Notes: a model not told the origin generated them from the letters alone. A DNA stretch of 64,000 nucleotides from Dryococelus australis (GCA_029891345.1 CM056999.1:26447418-26511417); one strand, 5' to 3'; positions 37,107 to 48,490 are shown, counted from the first letter of the stretch. Program-made: numbers and translations.

Positions 37107-37190
37107 AAGGTTTACGAGCAACTTAATGCCACACCAGGGACATTTTGTAAGGTTTACAGGCAAATTAATGCCTCACCAGGGACATTTTTA
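37107..37190. repeat. 42-bp tandem duplication
   Basis: Two adjacent units starting aaggtttacgagcaactt and aaggtttacaggcaaatt, both continuing aatgcc(a/t)caccagggacat, differ at only a few positions. Confidence 0.9.
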
Positions 37191-37949
37191 CAGCCTGGTT
37201 TTGACACCAGCAAAACTCCTTTGATGTAATTTTTTTTTTATGTTGAGGTGGGGAGTATTTTCCTTTTTTATTTCTAGTACCCCCTCTCAGATGGTGTGGC
37301 AAATTCAGCATCTGAGATACTCCAGCTATAGGCTATTCATGATAAAATGAGCACTTTTGTAATCCCTGCTTAAGATTTACTTGTATGCACATTGTGTATT
37401 CAGCCACATTATGTAAAATTAACATTGCCATAGGCCTCATCACTTTATCAATGCATCAGTCAAGTGAAACTATGAAATTATTAGAAAAGTAAATATTTTA
37501 TAAATATGCTGTTTGCAATAAAAAAACATAAAGCAGGATAAATAAAAATTGAAATTATCAGAAATGGTCACATAACACTTTTCATTCGACATTATGATAC
37601 AGAATAACTTTCCCATATATTATTATCAACTTAACTGTGTGCATGTCACTCAGTGCGCCTGTTTAAACATCTGCATGTATTAGCAGTGACTTACTTCTAA
37701 GGTTGATGTCGAAAATGTACACTTTAATGTGAACAGCCTTTATATATTTGTTGTATTACAGTGTATTATAGAGAGTATTTTAACTGGAGTTTGGGGGGGG
37801 GGGTACAATTTGGTGCATCTACCACTCCTACATTATTGTAGGAGCATGACTAATCAAAGGTTATTTTGTTTTTAACTCAAATTTTGAATGGTGTGGTTGA
37901 TAAATCATAGTATGGATATGGGTGCCATAAAACCCACACTATAATTTAT

Positions 37950-38025
37950 CTGCTCGGCTCGGGGTTTGAACCCACAAACCTTTCATTTAAAACTGCATAT
38001 CTTATCACAAAGCTATTGTGGCAAG
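37950..38025 (-). repeat. tRNA-like SINE head (minus)
   Basis: Read on minus, tagctttgtgataagatatg resembles an A box and gtgggttcaaaccc a B box, at tRNA-like spacing, with gccgagc beyond. The body and tail of the SINE could not be delimited. Confidence 0.45.
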
Positions 38026-38329
38026 ATGTGTGAAGTAATGAATTGGAAGCTTCATATGGCGAGTAATTCCCATCATGTTTTCGATGTGGCACAACCAGAT
38101 AGCAGCACTATACTGCTTTTCCTGACACTGCAAGAGCTTGCTGAAGTTGAATTTGCAATGTGGAGCTCACTACATTGCCATGGTCGGAGAGAAATATAAA
38201 GTATTATCTCTGCTCTCTGCTGGCAGTTGTGGAAGAAGATAAAGGAATTTCATGATTAAAGAGGTGGAACTAGGTACATGAAGTAGTCAAACATCTAGTC
38301 ATGAGACTGGATTATTATTTCATAATTAT

Positions 38330-38976
38330 TTTATTTTTTATTTCCCTTATTTCAATTTTCTACTCATATCTAATGTGATAAAACCATAATCTTCATCCCA
38401 ACAGTTTCCACAAATCTCTTTGAATATTCCATAAAATATATCTCCACCAACAAAATAATTATAAAGATGGTTTAAGATAGCATAATATTGCATATATATA
38501 TATAATTCATATTATCTCTTAGTTGCTTAGGTAAATTTCGAATAAGTTTGTGCTAAATAAAATACATTTAACTTTTATGCTTTTCTCTTGTGAAATATTC
38601 ATGGATTATAACTTGATTGTCAAAAATAACATCGTCAAAAAAAACCAGGGAATCATTTTCACATTTATCTAAAGGAATCAATTCATAATTATTATTTAAA
38701 AAGCATCCCATTTTTTCTTTGAACTTTTTGGATAATATTAAAATCATTCTGTAACTGTATATATTTGGGTTGATTTGAACTTTTGAGCAAACCTACAATT
38801 TTTTTTTATTTTCCCATCCTTATTATAAATAAAATTTATCATCAAATTAGTTTTTCACCATTACTTGGGCCCACTATTATGGCCCAGATATTTTCAGGCA
38901 ATAGTTTTCTATTATTTTCATTATTATATATTTATTCTAAAATTAAAACAACACCACCCCAATCAACTTTTTTCAT
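38330..38976 (-). pseudogene. Polinton 2 packaging ATPase (A32/FtsK-HerA type)
   Basis: The minus frame starts at an ATG at 38976 (MKKVDWGGVVLILE). After a stop it gives ENIWAIIVGPSNGEKLIDDK (about 38895-38845), a Walker A P-loop in which the central residues are altered but the Lys is kept. Then follow KKLXVCSKVQINPNIYSYR with one stop, ELIPLDKCENDSLVFFDDV (about 38680-38625), the Walker B strand with both Asp intact, then IIHEYFTREKHKSKMYFI and IRNLPKQLRDNMNYIYI (about 38610-38490). This matches the DNA-packaging ATPase of Polintons, which drives genome loading into the capsid. The ATG is 23 bp from the ATG of the divergent minor capsid-like gene at 39000. Confidence 0.75.
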
Positions 38977-38999
38977 TTAATAAGGTAATTTTTTATTAA

Positions 39000-39703
39000 A
39001 TGTATAATAAAGTATTTCAGTTAACAAATAATAGTTCTATACTGAAGAAGAAAATTCATTATAATATAATCCATAAAGATAAAATGATTGCTTTAATAAT
39101 TTTCTGTCCAGAATTTGTGACACGAAATACAAACAACAATAGCAATGAAGTTATAAATACGCCTAGAGGTCAATACAATATTGAATTGTTACATGAAACT
39201 ATACATTCAATTGAATCACTTTTAGTTAATAACACAGAACTAACACCAGACAATATGAAAAATACAATATTGGTTAAATGTAAGTTTAATATTACATTTG
39301 ATGGTCGATTATCCAATATCCTTGGTTTTGAAAGAAATATTATTATTGAGATAGAAGAAACTGTTATAGGTACTAAATTACCTCATTTTGAAGCATTTGG
39401 AGCAATAAATGTTCAATGAAACTTTGCATTGGTATGTTTATAAAACATGATGAATTAAAAAATGTATAAATGGATATAATCGCCAGTTTTCCACCAAAAA
39501 TGATATATGATTTTAGAGATTATATTATTTTAAACCAGCATATCCAATTCTTTATAAAAGTTAGTAATGAATGGTTTAATCATATTGTTTTGGAAAATAG
39601 AGATGAAAATGGAAATCTCATTGATGTTGATGGTACTGATATTGGCATTGTTTTGGAAAGTGGATACTTTTTAATATGCATTAAAAATATTTGTTTAAAA
39701 TAA
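39000..39703 (+). pseudogene. Polinton 2 minor capsid (penton-like) protein
   Basis: From the ATG at 39000 the frame is open for 139 codons: MYNKVFQLTNNSSILKKKIH, then RGQYNIELLHETIHSIESLL, then NTILVKCKFNITFDGRLSNI and LGFERNIIIE. The G-x-Y-x-I/L-E block followed by an I-x-F-x-x-x-L-S/G-x-L-G-F block fits the jelly-roll minor capsid protein of arthropod Polintons. After a stop at about 39418, a second open frame (39470-39703) supplies SFPPKMIYDF and ENRDENGNLIDVDGTDIGIV, which fits the C-terminal D-x-x-G-x-L-I-D/N-F/V-x-G strand. The assignment is from family memory. The gene converges on the polymerase across an AT-rich minisatellite. Confidence 0.6.
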
Positions 39704-39709
39704 ATATTT

Positions 39710-40460
39710 AAATATTATAGATCTTTAAATCATTTTAATTTTGATAATTATATAATGAATTAAATATTTAGATATAGAAAATTTTAATGTATTATTAAAT
39801 GAATTGAAATTTTAGATAAATATTAATAAATTAATTCAAATTTTAGATATAGCATATTATAATAGATTATAAAATAAATTTAAACTTTGGATATAGAGTA
39901 GATTAATTTTTTATAATATTTATTGAAATTTTAGATAATACAATGAAATGCTATATTATCAAATGGATTTAAATTTTAGATATTTAAAGTGATTTTATAT
40001 AATAAATTAAGTTAAATTATAAAGAATTTAATAGAATAATATATTATAAAATGAATTTCTATTTTAGATAATAATAATTAATGTATTATGAAATTAATTT
40101 AAATTTTATAAAATAGAATATTATAATATATTAAAAATGAATTTACATTTTAGATAATAGAATATAATATTATATATATAATGCAGATAATGAATATAAT
40201 AATATATTTATAAAATATTGATATAGAATGTAATAATATGTTTTTATAAAATGTAGATATTGAATATAATGATATGTTTATAAATAGTAGATATAGTATA
40301 TAATAATATATTTATAAAATGTAAATATACAGGATACTAATATATTTATAAAATGTAGCTATTGAATACTATAATATATCTATAATATGTAGATATGGAA
40401 TATAATAATACATCTATAAAATCTACATATGGAAGAAAATAAATTATAAAATAAATTAAA
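39710..40460. repeat. AT-rich minisatellites between convergent genes
   Basis: Two adjoining degenerate arrays. At 39710-40170 the recurring core is aatttaaattttagata. At about 40170-40440 the unit is about 40-45 bp with a tttataaaatgtagatattg core and (g)aatataataatata between. They separate the 3' ends of the minor capsid and polymerase genes. Confidence 0.7.
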
Positions 40461-40829
40461 ATTATACATGTTATTATCCATATCTATCATTTTCAAATAT
40501 TATATTTTTTTAACGCAAGCACTTGATGCTATTTTATTAAGTTCAACTGTATATATTGCAAGCTAAACACTCACTATTGAATTCATTGTTCTATATTGTA
40601 TTCTCTCATTAAAAATGCAGTTCTTAAAATTATCAAATGTGATGCAATCATTAACTACACATTTATTCAATACTCTTGATATTTTATTTTCTTGTAATCG
40701 ACCTTATATGCACACATTTTAGATCTTAATTCAACAAATTCATTCATTATTTTACCATTATATTAATCTTTCATTTTACCTTACACCTTCTTATTTATTT
40801 GAGGTATGTTACATTTATTGTTCTTTGGA

Positions 40830-43800
40830 TAATCACATGCAACTAAATTTAAAAAAAACATTGTTTTCATTTCTTTGTAAAAATTTTCCTTTTTATGTGA
40901 TAAATATATCAATAAGTATGTTGATAAGATCATTCAATTTTACCTCCATATTTTGGTTTTATCACTTTATAATGAAAATCATAAATCAGTTATTTTGATA
41001 TGTCCAAAATTGACATTCCATCATACATTGGTTTATTAAAATATACATATATTTTATTCAGATGCATAATTGTAAAATTCGCATTAAATAGAATGTGTTT
41101 TTATATTTGGTTTGCAATTAATTTTTCACAAACTTTTTCAGTTGAAACCAGTATCCACCCTGTTCCTGATATTTTCCATTATTTTACCGAACACACCATT
41201 ACACATCAGTTTATAGAAATCATTTTCAAAATCATTGTGAGCATTAGTTCTCATTTCTGTATTTAAATCTGTATACCTTTTTAAACAATCACACTGATTA
41301 AACTTCAATATTCTATGTATTTGTGTCAGTTTTAATAAATTATTTGGACATTGTTTCAACTTATTGCAGTGTATTAAACACTTTTGTTTGTTAAATAGAG
41401 TTGTAACAATTTAAAGTGATTTGTTCCTGGTATTATCTAATTTTCTGGACAAAATGGAAATTTCTTTAAGTAATTTATGCACTTCTCGAGAATATTGTAA
41501 ATTGACTTCTAATATGTATCCATGATGTGAATCATCCTTCAAGTTTAATATACATTTTTTCCAGAGATCTAAATTAAATTCTGGATATTAATCCATTCGA
41601 AACCACCATGTGGTAAATATTGAGAGATTGCCCAGCCATAAAGATTATTTTCATTGAAATAAGCTATACTGTTAGACTATTGGTTAGAATTAAAATCTTA
41701 TAAATATTTATTATTTGCTTTAACATATTGTTCGCAACATTGCTATATTCCTCCTCTAATTCATTTTTCTACAGTTAAATTCATATCATAATTGTGTAAT
41801 AAATCTAAAGGTTGTCTAGATATTTTTAACTTTGCATCCCATGATAATCCTAGTACTGTAAAATACCATGCTGGATCTAAACTATACGGATTGATACCTG
41901 TATTTCTAAAGATTTCACATGCATCTGCCAACTATAATACATCACTTATCTTTAAATATAAATCACGATATTCCCCAAGATTGTCCTTATTAAATTGATT
42001 CCATACAAGTTCTGCATGTTCATAAACATCGTCAGATATGTCAAATTAATTTAGTTTATTGTAAAATGCACTCTTTGGTGGAAGTTCAGTTTCATCAAAT
42101 TTCTTCCAACTGTCCATATAATCGCATTGATAAACATCTTTTCTAATTACTAAATCTACTTTGTCTTGTGGGAAATGCTCTTGAGGATGTTTCATTTGGT
42201 CTTTTGTTAAATTAGATGCTAGTTTTCCTAACCTATTGGACATAAATATATAAGTATCTCTATAAACCTCAGTTTTATGTTTTTGTTTGTTTTCCAAAAT
42301 AAAAAAATAAAGGTTTCTTCATTATTTGGAATTAAACGTATTGGTTTTTCATCATATCTTAGGTCTTTAAAAAATAAATATGCATCATATCCAGCTAAAT
42401 TATGAAAATAAATTCGAACAAAATCAAGTAGTTTTAAATATATTTTACAAGAGAAAAATGATGGGCTAATGAATTTTCTAGTCATATAATTATAGAGGTG
42501 TTCTTTTGGATCATCCTTTATATATTCACACTGACACACAGCATCTTTTTTAAGGTTCTATAATTAATAATTCTTCTCTTATTTTGTTAGTGGATGCATT
42601 GGTTCTGGTTGTGAATTATTTCCAACAATCTTTTCTACTTCTAATTTCAATTAATTTATCAAAATTAAATGTGTATGTGGACCTCGATATACAATTCAAG
42701 ATTTATAATCATCATCATAAGTATTAAAAATATAATAAAAAACCAGAAACTTCATGTAACTGATATTTCATTGTATGTGATTCATCATTCAACTTTTAAT
42801 CAATTGTATTTATTTGATTATTAGTAAGTTTATATCTTTCTTTAAGTATTTCCTTATAAAAATCATTATCAATATCATAATGTGTTAAAACTGAAATTTT
42901 TGGATTAATTTAAATTAATTTATTTCCATTGGATTTGGTATAACAGTTGATATTTTCTTTAGTATTGATTCAAAATCTGCTACAATTGTAAAAGGAACTT
43001 TAGTTGCATATTGGTAATTTTTGAAAAATATTTGCTTACTTTCCAATGGTAATTTGATTGTTAATGGTTCATTTTTAGAACAGTCGACTATATGATTATT
43101 GAAATTTTCTTGACATGTAAAGACTTGAAGACACATATCATACATCACATATCAGCTTTACGTTAGTGATTATTTTTTGTGCTATAAGCAGTCTCAATAA
43201 ATCTTTTATCCAACAATAACGTGATTTTCTATCATTTTTGAAATAAAATAAATTTATATGTTTATCGTTTTTATGTTTCGTAACTTTTAGTGGATATACT
43301 TCGGATTCGCCTTCAACAGAGTATACATTTATAAATATTTTATTTGATTTTCTATGTTTTGGTATATCATCAATTTTAATTGAATATTCATATTTATCTA
43401 TTACTTCACCATCATTGCATCTCATACTTAATATTGATTTACCCTCTGTAGATCTTTGTTTTCTGGAAATAATGCAGACTTGATTGCCAAAAGTAAACAT
43501 TTTTGATCTACATTTTTTACATTAATACATGCTTTCTTATTCTTAATATTGTCTGGTACATACAATTTATAATGCTCTATTTAATGGATTATTTTTATTT
43601 GTGAATAGTTGTAATCTATATCTTTTATGTAATCTCCAATCTGTACCCTCTAGTTTTACAATATGAGGCATTATTTTTTTACATATTCTCAATACTCATA
43701 AATTTTTAATTCGTCCAATAATGTATGAGTATCTGATGGAATGTCAAAAGGTTTTAATTTATTTAATTTTTCGCTTCGAAAAATGGTTCTTAGATAAATG

Positions 43801-43900
43801 TCACCTTTCACTCCTCAAAAATTCCTAAGATGATCACATATTATCTCAAATATTTTAGGTTATGCTGAGGTTAAAAAAAAATTAGGTATTACTAAATTAA
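40830..43900 (-). pseudogene. Polinton 2 protein-primed DNA polymerase B
   Basis: Nearly full-length family B polymerase remnant in many frame pieces. Minus order: N-terminal LRTIFRSEKLNKLKPFDIPS (43.8 kb), then SRYCWIKDLLRLLIAQK (43.2 kb), then a Cys/His block and VPFTIVADFESILKK (about 42965) with the D-x-E of exonuclease motif I intact. HNLAGYDAYLFFKDL (about 42390) is exonuclease motif II. DYMDSWKKFDETELPPKSAF (about 42110), [20 protein letters not shown] and LGLSWDAKLK (about 41990-41850) follow. FNENNLYGWAISQYLPHGGF (about 41650) is palm motif A, with Asn at the catalytic Asp. DFENDFYKLMCNGVFGK (about 41190) is the K-x3-N-x-x-x-G motif B. KPMYDGMSILDISK (about 41000) leads to motif C near 40920, where the two catalytic Asp positions read His and Tyr and two stops occur. 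Exonuclease residues persist but polymerase catalysis is lost. Confidence 0.92.
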
Positions 43901-44039
43901 AGCTATTTTCAATGTTATATGGTGATATCCTACATTTACAAGCTGTATTAACTCTGTAAGTTTAATTACTTATTCTGTTTCTTTTATTTTCATATATATT
44001 AGCAGAAAAAAATTCTTTTAAGTTCTATTTATCATCTTT

Positions 44040-44420
44040 CTATATTTAATTGATATCATCATCTGAAAAAGGAAAACTTTCGATCATCTATTTATCATTA
44101 AGATTTTTTGTTAAAAAAGTAAATTTTTGAACAATCTTTTAATATTAGCAATTGAAGAAAGTAAGCATTTAGAACGCTGCTTATTCATGGTTTTTTGGAA
44201 GAGTGAGAAATAAAATTAGCAATGTACTTACAAGCCAAATAAAATTTAAAAAAGAGTATATTTTTTTATTATAATTTTTATTATAATCTTTATTTTTGTC
44301 ATTATAAAATAATACATTAGAAAAAGGAAATATTTCTTTTAAATCATTTGTATCTGCTTTTTAATATATATAATCAGAAAAAGGAATAATTTCTTTTAAT
44401 CAATTTTATCCTTTTTGTAT
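44040..44420 (-). pseudogene. Short peptide-repeat ORF remnant upstream of polymerase
   Basis: On minus a phrase recurs at about 44390 (KEIIPFSDYIY), 44340 (DLKEIFPFSNVLFYN) and 44080 (MIESFPFSDDDIN), each a variant of K/I-E-x-F/I-P-F-S-D/N. It occurs in different frames and with stops between. It suggests either a repeat-containing protein or local DNA duplication of one coding unit just upstream of the polymerase gene. No family recognised. Confidence 0.4.
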
Positions 44421-44959
44421 GTAATTTTTTGATAATAATGCCATAAAAAGGCAAATTTTCAAAGTTTTGTTTTCTAAAAAAAATCTTCTCATTCTTTAAG
44501 TATATTACATTGTATTAAAATACTTCTAATTAAATCATCTGTTCTTAGCCTATGTATATTTTATATTTTTATGATTTTAGTGATAGTTCACAACTCCACC
44601 ACATTTAAAGCATTTAATTTTTCTGAAGACTTTTTTATTTTATTTTATAAAATAAAATATAACAATATTTTTTATTATGTATTATTTATAAACAATAATT
44701 TAATTAAGAATAATTTTTATAATGAATATGAAGATATATATAATATAAAGAATTAAAATCGGATTTTTTTAAAATAAATGATAATAATTTTTAACTATTT
44801 AACTTCTTGTCTTCACAATATTTCTCACTTAATATTTTTTTTTCATGTTCATGTACGTTTGTCCTTAGTATTTTTAGATGAGAAAATAATTATATATATT
44901 TATTCTCATTACATATTGTATATGTCTTAGTTGGATAATTACCATGTTGAATTTCATTT

Positions 44960-45410
44960 AGAGTATATACCACTGTATTATGTGATTTGGTTTTGTTATG
45001 CCTTTCGAGTAATATATTATAAGGTATTTTCTGCATTCACATAGTTCTTTATGTCTATCTAACTCATAATGATTTCTGACATATTCAATGAAATATTTTT
45101 TACAGGTGTTAATATGCTTTTTTGTGTCTATGAGAGTAAAAAGAAAAGATGGATTTATTCTCATTATTTACTACACATGTTTTATTTGAATAATTTTCAC
45201 CCCGAATCTCATTTGTATTGTGTACTTTACTATTTTTATGATGTTTGAGAAATACATTATAAACATATGTTCCACATTCACATAGTACTTTCTCTTTATT
45301 TAACTCATAACGATTTCTGAAATATCCAGTTAAACATTTTTTAACATGTGTTAATATGCTTATCTTGTGTGTGTTTACGAGTAAAACGTTTTATGTTTAG
45401 TACTTCACTG
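44960..45410 (-). pseudogene. Tandem Cys/His-repeat protein remnant
   Basis: Two full units and part of a third of a repeated protein segment are seen on minus. Each has KHINTC.K.F, then a NxYEL block, then L/V-CEC(R/G).Y, then a Lys/His-rich region with a histidine pair, then an N-E-I-x-x-x-N-Y linker. Unit pitch is roughly 230-250 bp: KKHINTCKKYFIEYVRNHYE at about 45120, with its earlier homologue at about 45350. C-x-C and spaced His suggest zinc-finger-like modules. The first unit lies in a broken frame. The gene would be transcribed with the polymerase and lies at the outer end of Polinton 2. Confidence 0.5.
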
Positions 45411-45454
45411 CACTAATTACCATACTTATGTATTTTTTTAACTTTCCATTTCAT

Positions 45455-45775
45455 AAATTAGTAGTGATTCCATTTTTATTATTTATAAAGAAAGAAATTT
45501 GATGAGAGAAAAATCTTCCTTTTATTTTAATACTAATTTTATTTTTAATTTTGATTCATAATTTTAATATTGATTATTATTTTAAGTTTTAATTTATAAT
45601 TTTAATTTAAATTTTATGTTTTTAATTTTAATTTCTTAATTTTATTTTAATTTCAATTTTAGTTAATTTTTAATCATAATTTTAATTTTAATCCATATTT
45701 TTAATTTTAATTTTTTTCTCTAATTAAATTTCTTTCTTTGTAAATAATAAAAATGGAATCACTGTTCAAAAAGTT
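45455..45775. repeat. Inverted repeat with TTTTAATTTTAA core
   Basis: The left arm (about 45462-45510, agtgattccatttttattat then ttataaagaaagaaattt) matches the reverse complement of the right arm (about 45715-45770) over about 55 bp with few mismatches. The 200-bp loop is a degenerate ttttaattttaat array. It lies at the outer edge of Polinton 2, just before the retroelement env region, and could be part of the Polinton terminal region or an independent foldback. Confidence 0.7.
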
Positions 45776-45929
45776 AAACAATTCATTTGAATTACCAAAC
45801 TACAAGATCTAGAAAAGAATTTAAAGTATGTTGCTACCATACTCAACTATGTGAAACAAAATTTGGGGAGAAAATTAGTTTTATTCCAGATTATAAATAT
45901 AAAATTATAGTAATAGTAATTAATACTGA

Positions 45930-46960
45930 TTTCAATTCTCAACTCTAAAGGGCAAAGGGAAGGTATGGTAATTTTCAAAAAGACTCTCCTTCTTTTCCAA
46001 AGTTACATCTACAATAAATTTCAAAGAATTATCATAAATAACTACTTGCAATGAACTATGGCCATAAAAGTGTACAAATTTTCCAGCGTTACATGGGCTA
46101 TCATATATAAAGGTAAAGCAATTAGGTGTTGAATCTTATTCAAAAAGTTAACAAAAGGCACTGGGTTTAGTAATGTAGAGCTTAAATAACTGTGAACACT
46201 GATTTCTATTGTGTGTTTCAAATAAAAAATGTCCAACTTAACATCGGATACAGCGTCAGTAACATGTAGTAACATAGTGTTAAGGTAAACACGAAAACTG
46301 ATTAACAACATTTTGTGAAACATTTCATGCAAGATTCTACTTATTGCTATATTAAATGCATTATGAAGTTCAATATGATTGTTTTCCAACACATAAATAC
46401 TCTTACAATTATTCGAAATTCCATCTTCCATGTTATGCAACAAGATAACGTGTTTAGCTAAATTAACAGCAATTTCGTCTTGATTGTTCGCAAGAGATTT
46501 CAATCTTGACTCTCAGGGGTATTAAACACAGTCTTTAAAATTTTCCCTCCGAAGTAAAAAATACCACAATTTGCTCTGGATGCTGAAGCCAAAGTGAGGT
46601 TAGAGCAGAATTTTCATATTTGAATGCCTTGCAATATTCCTTCAACTGATTCAAAGCAAATTTAATGTTTTGGTTACAAATTGAATTCTGACTCACATCT
46701 TGTATTTCCTTTTCATGTAATACAATTATTATTTAAAAAACTTATTTTAACTCAATAGATTCTGTTCCAAGTTCCAGAAACTTGAATCCAATTCAATGAA
46801 GTAGTAGCTGTTTGTGAATAGGACATCATCTTCCCTTTCAAAAACAATACCGGAATAAAGAGTTTTTACCATTACAGGTGACTCAGAAAGTAAGCAGTAA
46901 GGAACACATCATTCACAGCAGGGAACAACAACGTAGAAATCAGAACAGGTCCATGCAGGA
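45930..46960 (-). pseudogene. Errantivirus-like env remnant
   Basis: Downstream of pol on the same strand, a minus coding region with one long open stretch (46503-46042, 153 codons). It contains NNQDEIAVNLAKHVILLHNM, a heptad-like region (ELHNAFNIAISRILHEM), DAVSDVKLDIFYLKHTIE, then LNPVPFVNFLNKIQHLI and ending ENLYTFMAIVHCK. The spacing of L-x-x-A/L-x-x-D-I/V-L-D-I and the later P-x-x-F/L-L-x-I-x-x-I block resembles the stalk half of the fusion-type envelope of insect errantiviruses. The frame continues beyond 46042 as FVHFYGHSS and YHTFPLPFRVEN to about 45940. The N-terminal half (46.5-46.96 kb) is broken into several frames, so no signal peptide or cleavage site can be placed. Confidence 0.55.
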
Positions 46961-46964
46961 ATTA

Positions 46965-47490
46965 AACATGCACTAAAACTAAAGTAGAATAAATGCCAAC
47001 AACAGAGGATTCAATTAAATACCTAAATTCACAAATTGATAAATTCCAACTCCAATCTAAATTCACCAAAATCCTGTTACAACCCATAGCTATACAAACT
47101 AATAGGCCCATGGAGAACACACAATTTGAATGAAAAATTAAATCTACCGTATCGCGCATTTTTCATTTTATTTTGGTTAGGCCTACTATAAATGTGAGAG
47201 CCCGGGAAGACTACGGCTTGTGGGTGATCAGTCCACAGCCAGAACCAAGTCTGGGGCAAACAAAAAAAAGAGAAAAATAGGTCTAGACATCAGACCCACA
47301 GGTATAATATGCATCTTGTAACACTGTGGAGAACAGCCATTTAAGGAAAAGCCCTAGAATGAAAAGGTTTTAGATGAGAAATATGCACGCTTGTTTCATA
47401 GGCTCCCATTTTAGGGTCAGCTAAGCTAGATGTAACAGGGGTTAAAAAGTGTTGGATCTGGTAAGAACCAGACCAATGTAATGACAATTT
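46965..47490. other. Spacer between pol and env remnants
   Basis: Contains short minus frames, one with hydrophobic stretches (SMGLLVCIAMGC) that could derive from the env leader, and the C-terminal end of pol. No LTR boundary or polypurine tract could be set. Confidence 0.35.
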
Positions 47491-47496
47491 GGCCAT

Positions 47497-48490
47497 TTAT
47501 TTATCTATAGCCCTATTATTAGGATGGGCTTTTACGATAACTAAATCACCTGTTCTGAAAGGGTTATCCTTTCTATTATTATATTTTACATGACTCCGCT
47601 CATGGGACCGCTTAAGATTCTTGAGGGCTGCTGCCCAAATTCCTCGGATGTCAGAAACAACATCGGGAAGAAGATCACTCAAGTGCCACAATATTGAAAG
47701 AGGATGATTAGGCATATATGTGAACATAAAAATAAAAGGTGTAGATTTATGACTCTCATGTCGGGCATAACTGAATGCCATTCGTAGCAAGGCCAAATTC
47801 TTGTCCGATTTGGTTTGGTCCTTTGCATGGAAGGCAATTAATATCGAACGAAGGTTTCTATTGAAATGTTCCACATGCAAAGGTTATATGGTGACAAAGT
47901 ACTGTGTTTGATCCCATATGAGAAACACATATGTCTGAAGGTCTTCGAAATAAACTGAGAACCATTATCAGAAACAATACTTGAATGTCTACCAAAAATT
48001 TCAAAAATGCGCATCAGAAGCACCTGCACAGAAGATAGGGGATCAGTTTTCCTCATGGGAATTAACCACACAAATTTGTAAAAAGCATCAGTACTAACCA
48101 AAAGCATGTTATTAACTGACTTCCTCCCAAGAAGTGGACCTACAAAATCAATACACAATTTCTGTATGGGCCTTTCGACTACTTCTGAAGACAAAAACCT
48201 AAATGTGTGTTCTGGCTAGGCTTACTAATGGCGCATAACTGACAGGTTTTCCGTGAACAACAATAATGACATCCATTCCTTTTTATGGGAAATTATGCCT
48301 AATAGCCTCTATGGTTTTGTAAGTACCAAGGTGTGCTCCAATGGGTGAAGAATGAAAGTATGCAAAATCCATATAGTGTAAATGAACTTGCACAACAACA
48401 CATTTTCTGTTGTTTGCTTCGCAATACAAAACATCCTTGGTCAATGTATAAGGCTTTTGTTCAACACCATATTTAAGATTTTTTATCATA
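47497..48490 (-). pseudogene. Gypsy-type integrase remnant
   Basis: Minus order: an H-H-C-C zinc domain piece with SSPIGAHLGTYKTIEAIRHN (about 48340-48285). After a frameshift comes CHYCCSRKTCQLCAISKPSQ (about 48270-48210), providing the C-x2-C pair. The core RPIQKLCIDFVGPLLGRKSV (about 48170-48110) holds the first catalytic Asp. FGRHSSIVSDNGSQFISKTF (about 47985-47925) holds the second Asp. HVEHFNRNLRSILIAFHAK (about 47877-47820) holds the Glu after another frameshift at about 47880. A C-terminal region, YNNRKDNPFRTGDLVIVKAH (about 47575-47520), is the GPY/F-like basic tail. The acidic triad is retained but frames are broken. Confidence 0.85.

Larger units (their letters stand above)
36690..38320. 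other. Unrelated insert between integrase and ATPase
   Basis: About 1.6 kb, less AT-rich than the flanking Polinton genes, in a place where the element would normally be compact. It holds a 42-bp tandem duplication (37107-37190), a poly-G run near 37793, and a tRNA-like SINE head (37950-38025). The plus frame 37966-38199 crosses the SINE and is not a gene. Probably one or more later insertions; the outer boundaries were not resolved. Confidence 0.45.

Noticed and set aside
37966..38199. 77-codon plus frame
   Set aside because: Starts inside a tRNA-like segment, has no family, and sits in an insertion within the Polinton.
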